From contig CALDSN010000052.1 in assembly GCA_937924555.1 (NCBI GenBank), positions 1 to 54,809 of the forward strand: 54,809 bases of DNA. The letters are read 5' to 3'. Source of the DNA: an uncultured bacterium. Its GTDB lineage: Bacteria; Cloacimonadota; Cloacimonadia; Cloacimonadales; Cloacimonadaceae. The notes beneath the pieces were generated by a model. It saw only the letters and a program-made list of their open reading frames with translations, searched no databases and had not been told where the DNA came from. The first letter of the stretch is position 1; each line of letters opens with the position of its first letter. Shown here piece by piece: positions 45,847-52,024 of the stretch. Both the position numbers and the translations under genes were made by a program.

Positions 45847-47481
45847 ATGGACAAAAGAACTTTAACCGCCATCCTGCTGATGATTATCCTGTATATGGTG
45901 TTCAGTCAGTTTGTTTGGAAACCCCAGCAAATCCGCCAGCAGCAGATGAAAGCTGCCCAAGTGGATAGTGTGAAAGCTCCAGCCCCTGTGCAGGCAGTTG
46001 CCAAAGACAGCACTGTCATCGCCAGCCCCGTGGACAGCCTGCTGCAATCCGATGCCCAACCCGCTACTATTAAGCTTTCTAATGACCTGATGACGGTCTA
46101 TTTCAACAGCAAAGGGGCAAACATTGAACAAGTGGAGCTGAAAAAGTTCCTCACCCATGACAAACAACCGGTGCGCTTAATCCCAGATAATAGCGCAATT
46201 GCCGATATGAAGCTGATTCATCCCGGATCGGAAACAGCTCTGGGCACAACCGTATTCAACTACAGTATTACCCCGGATTCCAGCTCCATCAGTTTCTATT
46301 TGGGTAATCCCAATAGTCCGCAGGTGGAGAAACGCTTCACTTTAGACAAGCAGTATGGCATCGCCTTGCAGGTTTCTGCCCAAGGTATGCAGGCAATTAA
46401 CGGTGTGGAAGTGGATTTCTCCTCCGGAATTGCCGATACGGAGAAGGTGAATAAAAGCAAGGTGCAGGATTATAAATTCCTGGTCTATGCTGATAACGAG
46501 ATTCAGAAGACAGCCCTCTCCAAGTTCAAGAAAAAGCAACCTACCGCTACCGTCAACAGCTTCTCTTGGGCTGCGGTGCGTAGCAAGTATTTTACTCTGG
46601 CACTAAAAGAAAGCGAACCGAGCCTGATGCGCAACTATCGCACCGGCTTGAACAAGGCAACCGGCAACCCCTATTTTGTGGTGGACTCACGTCAGCCCAA
46701 TGCCAAGAATAGCTGGAGCCAGAGCTTCACCATCTATGCGGGACCAACGGACTATGAAATCCTGAAGACTTATGGCAAGCAGATGGATAACATCCCGGAG
46801 CGTGGCGTAAGCTGGCTGCGTTGGTTATCCAACATCTTTGCCTGGTTCTTGAAGTTCCTGCACCGCTATATCCATAACTATGGTGTGGTGCTGCTTATCT
46901 TTGCTCTGGTGATGAAGCTGTTACTGCACCCGCTTACACACAAGCAAATGGAGCATGGCTTTAAGCAACAGAAGCTGCAACCCAAGCTGCAACAGATTCA
47001 AAAGCTGTATCCCAACGACCGGGTGAAGCAGCAGCAGGAAATGAATAAGCTGTATAAAGAGTATAACACCAGCCCTATGGCAGGATGTTTGCCGGTGCTT
47101 ATTCAGTTTCCCATCATTATTCCGCTTTACAATGTTCTGCGCTACTCACTTGATATGCGCAACGCCACTTTTGTATTTTGGTTGAAAGACCTTTCCGAAC
47201 CCGATCCCTACCTTGTGTTACCAATCATCATGGGTCTGTTCATGATATTGCAATCCCTGATGATGCGTCCGCCTGCGATGGATGAATCCCAGATGGACGA
47301 TAAGCAGAAAGCCATGCAATCGCAACAGAAGATGATGACTTGGATGATGCCCATAATGATGTTCTTTATCTTCAAGGGCATGCCTGCCGGATTGGTGCTG
47401 TATTGGACAGCCTTCAACATACTTTCGATAGTGCATCAATACTATCTTAACCAACACTTTAAGAACAAGGAAATTGCATGA
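45847..47481 (+). CDS. yidC: Membrane protein insertase YidC
   Basis: At 544 residues this is the Gram-negative long form: N-terminal membrane helix (LTAILLMIILYMVFSQFVW), a large periplasmic domain (about 60-340), and the conserved C-terminal insertase region from about residue 345 (RYIHNYGVVLLIFALVMKLL), followed by the Gln/Lys-rich cytoplasmic loop (KLQPKLQQIQKLYPNDRVKQ) and GCLPVLIQFPIIIPLYNVL. The C-terminal helices end with VLYWTAFNILSIVHQYYL. It inserts proteins into the inner membrane with or without SecYEG. An AAGGAGGAA site precedes the start. jag begins 4 nt before its stop. Confidence 0.97.
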   Translation: MDKRTLTAILLMIILYMVFSQFVWKPQQIRQQQMKAAQVDSVKAPAPVQAVAKDSTVIASPVDSLLQSDAQPATIKLSNDLMTVYFNSKGANIEQVELKKFLTHDKQPVRLIPDNSAIADMKLIHPGSETALGTTVFNYSITPDSSSISFYLGNPNSPQVEKRFTLDKQYGIALQVSAQGMQAINGVEVDFSSGIADTEKVNKSKVQDYKFLVYADNEIQKTALSKFKKKQPTATVNSFSWAAVRSKYFTLALKESEPSLMRNYRTGLNKATGNPYFVVDSRQPNAKNSWSQSFTIYAGPTDYEILKTYGKQMDNIPERGVSWLRWLSNIFAWFLKFLHRYIHNYGVVLLIFALVMKLLLHPLTHKQMEHGFKQQKLQPKLQQIQKLYPNDRVKQQQEMNKLYKEYNTSPMAGCLPVLIQFPIIIPLYNVLRYSLDMRNATFVFWLKDLSEPDPYLVLPIIMGLFMILQSLMMRPPAMDESQMDDKQKAMQSQQKMMTWMMPIMMFFIFKGMPAGLVLYWTAFNILSIVHQYYLNQHFKNKEIA

Positions 47482-48389
47482 CTACTATAGACAAAAGCGG
47501 AAGCAGCATCGAAGATATCATAAGTGCCTTCCGCAAAGAACATAATATCCAAGATTGGGAGCTGAAATACGAGATTCTGAAGAAGCCGAGTAATGGCATA
47601 TTCGGTTTGTTCGCCAGTAAGGTGGCACTCGTACGCTTCCAGCTTCCCGATACCACAGATAGGGCACGGCTCTTTACCCACAGCCTACTTACAAAGATGG
47701 GGGTGGGTTTCGATTCCATTACTTCGCATATGGAAGGAAAGATACTGTATCTGGAGATAAACGGATGTAAAGATACTGGCTTTCTTATCGGTAAAAACGG
47801 AAGTATGCTGGAAAACCTGCAGTACTTTATTAATCGCATCTTCGAAGCAGATCGCAAGATAGAGAAGATATTCCTGGATGCCGACGGCTACCGTGAACGC
47901 AAGGAGGATTCCTTCTTCCGCCAATTCCTGCCCCAGATATCCAAGATAAAAGTGCATGGTAAGCCCCTCACGCTTGAACCCATGAGTGCGGGAGAACGCC
48001 GAATTATCCACAGGCATATTGAGCGTGATAAAGGGCTTAAAACTCTTACCATTGGCGAAGGAGAAAAGAAGCGCATAGTGATATTCTCTGCCAAACAGAG
48101 CGAAAAAGAAGTGCTTTCCCTCAGCAATGCCAAGCCGAGTAAGCCCATCAAGGCTGAGGCAACCGAAGTTCCCGAAAAGCCGATTAAACCGAAGAGCCAG
48201 AAGCCAGCCCCGAAACCCAAGACGGTTAAGGCAGCCATCCCCGAAGGCACCACTGAGGACTATCCCTTCAGAACCCCCGCGCAGCACCAAGCCAAGAAGG
48301 CTGCTAAGGAAGGGATGCCATCCGAGGGTGCTACTCCGCGTACTTCCAGACCTCGTCGCCGTCCTCCCAGACCTAAGACAGAGGAATAG
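47478..48389 (+). CDS. jag: RNA-binding protein Jag (KhpB), with long basic tail
   Basis: Starts with a Jag_N domain (SIEDIISAFRKEHNIQDWEL), then a KH domain (FLIGKNGSMLENLQYFINRI) and an R3H domain (LEPMSAGERRIIHRHIERD). The last about 85 residues are a Pro/Lys/Arg-rich, low-complexity tail (EVPEKPIKPKSQKPAPKPK), which is longer than in typical Jag and is probably disordered and RNA-binding. The protein acts in the cytoplasm and is usually encoded with YidC. Overlap with yidC is 4 nt. Confidence 0.92.
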   Translation: MTTIDKSGSSIEDIISAFRKEHNIQDWELKYEILKKPSNGIFGLFASKVALVRFQLPDTTDRARLFTHSLLTKMGVGFDSITSHMEGKILYLEINGCKDTGFLIGKNGSMLENLQYFINRIFEADRKIEKIFLDADGYRERKEDSFFRQFLPQISKIKVHGKPLTLEPMSAGERRIIHRHIERDKGLKTLTIGEGEKKRIVIFSAKQSEKEVLSLSNAKPSKPIKAEATEVPEKPIKPKSQKPAPKPKTVKAAIPEGTTEDYPFRTPAQHQAKKAAKEGMPSEGATPRTSRPRRRPPRPKTEE

Positions 48390-48390
48390 C

Positions 48391-49188
48391 ATGAAAGCAA
48401 TCCACAAGGTTAATGCCGGCAGCTATTGGTCTGATGGTGGAGCCTTTATGGGTGTTTTGCCTTGGACCCTGTGGAACAAGAAGACTCAGGTGGATGAACG
48501 CCGCCGTCAAAAGCTGGAGCTTAACCTGCTGCTTATCATGCTACCTGGACGTAACATCCTTGTTGATACGGGTTTGGGTAATAGGCTTTCCGATAAGCAA
48601 ATTGAGATATTCCAACCCTCTGAGTTCCTTTTGCCAATCGCCCTGCAAGAGCTGGGCTTGGTGGATACAGATATCACAGATGTGGTAATGACCCACCTGC
48701 ATTTCGACCATGCGGGAGGTATCGTTACGGGCTTCGGCAGCCACGATGCCCTAAGCTTTCCCAATGCCAAATACTGGATTCAACAAAGCGAGTGGGACAT
48801 GGCAAAGGCACCGGACGATTTGAACCGCGCTGCTTACAGCTTCGAGCATCAGTTAAGCTTGCTGGAAGCAGAAGGCAAGGTAGAGCTGATTGAAGGTGAG
48901 CTTGAAATAGCACCCGGTGTGACGCTGATAAGAACTGGTGGACACACAGTGGGCAGCCAGATTGTGCAGGTGGATGTTGAAGATGGCTTCTACATTTATG
49001 CAGGAGACATAATTCCCACCTATTTCCATACCTCTCCTGTGGTTACTTCTGCCTATGATGTTGCCCGTAAGGAGACCTTTGCAGCCAAGCAGATGATTTA
49101 CAAGAAGCTAAAAGAGCACAATGGCGTGCTATTGCTGGATCATGACCTCAGCAAGTGGGAGATACCTATCTCCGAACTTAAAGTTTGA
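48391..49188 (+). CDS. Metallo-beta-lactamase-fold hydrolase
   Basis: A 265-residue soluble protein from an ATG with GAGGAA upstream, 1 nt after the jag stop. Zinc motif H102-x-H104-x-D106-H107 lies in VMTHLHFDHAGGIV, with later ligands in RTGGHTVGSQ and LLLDHDLSKWEI. It resembles the N-acyl homoserine lactonase/quinolone-degradation-type MBL families, but no substrate can be assigned. It occupies the place where many bacteria have mnmE after jag. The reading frame extends upstream through jag, but that part is antiphase jag sequence. Confidence 0.85.
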   Translation: MKAIHKVNAGSYWSDGGAFMGVLPWTLWNKKTQVDERRRQKLELNLLLIMLPGRNILVDTGLGNRLSDKQIEIFQPSEFLLPIALQELGLVDTDITDVVMTHLHFDHAGGIVTGFGSHDALSFPNAKYWIQQSEWDMAKAPDDLNRAAYSFEHQLSLLEAEGKVELIEGELEIAPGVTLIRTGGHTVGSQIVQVDVEDGFYIYAGDIIPTYFHTSPVVTSAYDVARKETFAAKQMIYKKLKEHNGVLLLDHDLSKWEIPISELKV

Positions 49189-49200
49189 AGTTATAAAGAA

Positions 49201-49224
49201 AAGCGCAGGGTAAAACCTGCGCTT
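49201..49224. terminator. Bidirectional terminator between convergent genes
   Basis: AAGCGCAGG and CCTGCGCTT form a perfect 9-bp stem around GTAAAA. Short A and T runs flank it on both sides. It lies between the MBL gene and ppnP and includes two bases of the ppnP stop codon region. No palindrome of the 11-bp family is present at this convergent junction. Confidence 0.75.
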
Positions 49225-49504
49225 ATTCGTATCGGCAAAGATATGCAGTTTGCTCGGTAACCTGCAGTTTGAAGCGTAGGTTTGCTCCCACGATAAAGGT
49301 TTCCCCTGCCTTAAACAACTTCCACTCAGTCTCCCCGGGAAGCAGCACATTAAGTGCACCGGATACTACCGTCATATACTCCACGGTGGAAGTGCCAAAC
49401 TCGTAATCACCGACATCCATCACTCCTACAGTGTTCTTTCCGCTGGCATTGGTCAAGCCAATGGATTTCACCTTACCCTCGAAGTACTCGTTTACATTCA
49501 ACAT
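49223..49504 (-). CDS. ppnP: Pyrimidine/purine nucleoside phosphorylase PpnP
   Basis: A 93-residue cupin-like protein (YaiE/DUF1255): MLNVNEYFEGKVKSIGL, VGVMDVGDYEFGTSTVEYMT, SGALNVLLPGETEW and a C-terminal LRFKLQVTEQTAYLCRYE. PpnP reversibly phosphorolyses several nucleosides. An AAGGAGAT site precedes the start. A TTGCAC-N18-ACTATG pair (49528-49557) is a possible promoter. It is convergent with the MBL gene and divergent from the hybrid kinase. Confidence 0.93.
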   Translation of the reverse strand: MLNVNEYFEGKVKSIGLTNASGKNTVGVMDVGDYEFGTSTVEYMTVVSGALNVLLPGETEWKLFKAGETFIVGANLRFKLQVTEQTAYLCRYE

Positions 49505-49615
49505 CAGTATCTCCTTATGTTAGTTTGCATAGTGCAAGGCTGGGGAAGGCTGTGCAAATGTCCAGCAATATGTTCATTATTCCACAATACAGGGGTAGAA
49601 AAGTGATTATTATTA

Positions 49616-49643
49616 TTGACACAAGCAGGCTATTTCATTCATG
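49616..49643 (+). promoter_or_regulatory. Candidate promoter of the hybrid histidine kinase
   Basis: TTGACA (49616-49621), 16 nt, then TTCATG (49638-49643), 58 nt before the start at 49701. The hexamer is identical to that of the rpmH candidate. Confidence 0.5.
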
Positions 49644-49700
49644 TGCAACGGAGTGCGCTTAGTGCCAAACCCCATTAAATTCAACAAGGAGATTAAGCCA

Positions 49701-51704
49701 ATGGACGAAGCTTCGGAAACCCCGTTGGTTGATATATTAACTCAATCCCTTAAGGCAAGTAAATCAGATTACAAACAACTATATTCCATGCTACGCTTGG
49801 TTTGCGACAATGAGCCGGACATGATATGGGCTAAGGATGTGGAAGGCAGATATATCTTTGCCAATAAAGCCATGTGCACTAAGCTGTTAGATGCTGAGGA
49901 CACGGATGAGCCGATAGGTAAGACGGATAAGTTCTTCACCGATAGATCATGTCAGAAGCATGTAGGGGAAAAGCCTTGGTGTAGCAATGCCGAGAAGTGT
50001 CAAGAATCAGACCTGCGTACTATGAAAGCTAATGCCCCGCAACGTTTTGAAGAGGTGTATTTCATCGCCGGGGAGATTCGCTGTTTGGATGTGCAAAAAG
50101 CCCCTCTTTATGACGAAGCGGGCAAGATAATCGGGACAGTTGGCTCGGCACGGGATATCACCCAAGATAAGGCAATAGAGAGGGCATTGAGAGAGAGCCA
50201 GGCAAGGTATCGTGCCTTGTTGGAAGCCAATCCCGATGTGATGTTCCTCTTCAATTCCCGGGGTGATATAATTGCCTGCAAGTCCCCGGATAACAGCCTT
50301 TTGCTACGAACTCCTGAGCAGATGCTGGGTACCAATATGCGCGAATATATCTCCGAAGAATTGTTCAACACTGCTCTGGATGCGATGGATCGCGTTAAAC
50401 GCACGGGGGAACCTTACACATACGAATACCGTTTGGAAGTAGGTAAAGCTGAATACTTTGAATCCAGGTTTGTGCAATGTGACGAAGACCTCTTTCTGAA
50501 CATAGTGCGGGACATCACAGAAAAAAAGCGTATCACTGACGAGCTTATCCGTGCTAAGGAAGAAGCTGAGCATGTGAATAAACTTAAATCTGCCTTTCTC
50601 GCCAATATGAGCCACGAGTTGCGTACTCCGCTTAATGGCATTCTTGGCTTCTCCGAGATTCTGCTTTCAACCCTTGCTGATGATGACACAAAGGAAATGG
50701 CGCAGACCATTCATTCTTCGGGTAAAAGGCTGCTGAAAACTCTGAATATGATCTTGGACCTCTCCCGAGTTGAAGCAAATAAGCAAGAGATACAGCTTCA
50801 GCCGCTTGAGTTAAATTGCTTCATTACCAATCTGGTAAATCTGTTCAGACCTCTGGCAAGCAAGAAAAGGTTAAGCTTGGGGTTCGTATCCAACACACCT
50901 TCCTTACATTTGCTAACCGACAGCAATCTCTTGGAGCATGTGCTGAATGATTTGGTGAACAATGCCATCAAATTTACCGATCATGGCAGCGTTAACCTTA
51001 GTCTCTGCCATGATTCTCAAAGCACAAGCGCTTGTGTGCAGATAAAAGTTATCGACACCGGCATCGGGATCCCGAAAAGCCAGCAAGCAATGATATTTGA
51101 TGCCTTCAGACAAGCCAGTGAAGGCTATGAGCGGTCATACGAAGGGACAGGATTGGGCTTAACTATTTCCCGTTGTTATGTTGAACTCCTTGGTGGAAGA
51201 ATCTCACTGCAGAGTGAGCCTGGAAAAGGCAGTGAGTTTTGTATCAGTTTCCCTGCTCAAAGTGTGCAGGAAGAGTTAGCCGAGCAGGAAGTAGGCAACA
51301 TGCCTTGTCCTCCCCCCATAATCCCTGCTCCTGAGCCACGCAAGGTTTTACCAAGAGTACTGATGATTGATGATGATGTCACCAGTCACAAGCTTGTGGA
51401 CAAGATGCTGGAGGATAGAGCTATCATTGACTGTGCTTTCAGCGGTGAGGACGGCATCAAGTTAGCTCGCAAAGGAGAATACAAGCTGGTTTTGCTGGAT
51501 ATCCACCTCGGTGCCGGGATAAACGGTCTGGCGGTGGTGAATGCTATCAGAAGCATCCCATGCTATCAAGATATCCCCATCATAGCCATAACAGCATACT
51601 CCATGGTGGGGGATAAAGAGACGTTTCTCTCCATGGGGTTCAGTCACTATCTCTCCAAACCATTTTCACAAAAAGACTTAGTGCATATCATTGACATGAT
51701 TTGA
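49701..51704 (+). CDS. PAS-PAS hybrid histidine kinase with receiver domain
   Basis: At 667 residues it has no membrane segment. PAS 1 (about 30-150) includes MIWAKDVEGRYIFANKAM and an unusual cysteine set C84, C94, C100. PAS 2 (about 170-290) includes ALLEANPDVMFLFNSRGDII. HisKA carries the phospho-acceptor His in FLANMSHELRTPLNGILGFS. HATPase_c has NNAIKF, DTGIGIPKS and GTGLGLTISR. The receiver has the acidic pair IDDD and the phospho-acceptor Asp in LVLLDIHLG, with a late Lys in LSKPFSQKD. It phosphorylates itself and then its receiver; the output partner is not here. The ATG at 49701 has AAGGAG and is preferred to a start at 49641. Confidence 0.93.
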   Translation: MDEASETPLVDILTQSLKASKSDYKQLYSMLRLVCDNEPDMIWAKDVEGRYIFANKAMCTKLLDAEDTDEPIGKTDKFFTDRSCQKHVGEKPWCSNAEKCQESDLRTMKANAPQRFEEVYFIAGEIRCLDVQKAPLYDEAGKIIGTVGSARDITQDKAIERALRESQARYRALLEANPDVMFLFNSRGDIIACKSPDNSLLLRTPEQMLGTNMREYISEELFNTALDAMDRVKRTGEPYTYEYRLEVGKAEYFESRFVQCDEDLFLNIVRDITEKKRITDELIRAKEEAEHVNKLKSAFLANMSHELRTPLNGILGFSEILLSTLADDDTKEMAQTIHSSGKRLLKTLNMILDLSRVEANKQEIQLQPLELNCFITNLVNLFRPLASKKRLSLGFVSNTPSLHLLTDSNLLEHVLNDLVNNAIKFTDHGSVNLSLCHDSQSTSACVQIKVIDTGIGIPKSQQAMIFDAFRQASEGYERSYEGTGLGLTISRCYVELLGGRISLQSEPGKGSEFCISFPAQSVQEELAEQEVGNMPCPPPIIPAPEPRKVLPRVLMIDDDVTSHKLVDKMLEDRAIIDCAFSGEDGIKLARKGEYKLVLLDIHLGAGINGLAVVNAIRSIPCYQDIPIIAITAYSMVGDKETFLSMGFSHYLSKPFSQKDLVHIIDMI

Positions 51705-51752
51705 TCCCTACCCCAGTGATTAGCAATCTTCTCTTTGCTTGGTAGCACTACT

Positions 51753-51812
51753 TGATCATTACCTGATCATTGCATGTTTAGTACGTAATGATCAGGTAAT
51801 GATCAGGTAATG
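51753..51812. repeat. Intergenic palindrome, 11-bp-unit family, copy 6
   Basis: Left units TGATCATTACC and TGATCATTGCA; right units AATGATCAGGT (twice) and AATG. The stem is about 20 bp with a G/A wobble. It lies 48 nt after the hybrid-kinase stop and about 95 nt before the candidate promoter of the giant secreted protein. Confidence 0.87.
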
Positions 51813-51906
51813 CTTCCAACGAAAGCCTCGGAATACCCTTCGAAAGAGTAGTTGAAGGCACGAACTGCACGGCAAATAAATTAGATAAAAGCGGAGCAAG
51901 TTTTGC

Positions 51907-51935
51907 TTGACATAAACCCTGTGTTTCACACTGTG
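51907..51935 (+). promoter_or_regulatory. Candidate promoter of the third giant secreted protein
   Basis: TTGACA (51907-51912), 17 nt, then ACTGTG (51930-51935), immediately followed by TAAATT. It lies about 90 nt before the start at 52025. Either hexamer could be the -10 box, the second with a too-long 23-nt spacing. Confidence 0.4.
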
Positions 51936-52024
51936 TAAATTGGTGCGTTGCCATGAGAACATGTCACGCCGTAATATGATGTTAATTTAGTGTCATTAGT
52001 TAATTAACAAGAAAAGGAGATGCT

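Noticed and set aside
48127..48390. N-terminal extension of the MBL hydrolase by 88 residues
   Set aside because: The extension lies antiphase over the jag tail, is Arg/Pro/Ser-rich shadow sequence, and ATG 48391 has its own ribosome site.
4498..51812. CRISPR array from the repeated palindromes
   Set aside because: The copies are single and thousands of bases apart with no spacer series and no cas genes.
4498..51812. MITE or insertion sequence interpretation of the palindromes
   Set aside because: No target-site duplication is evident at any copy, no transposase is present in the window, and the arms vary by whole 11-bp units. It remains possible but unsupported.
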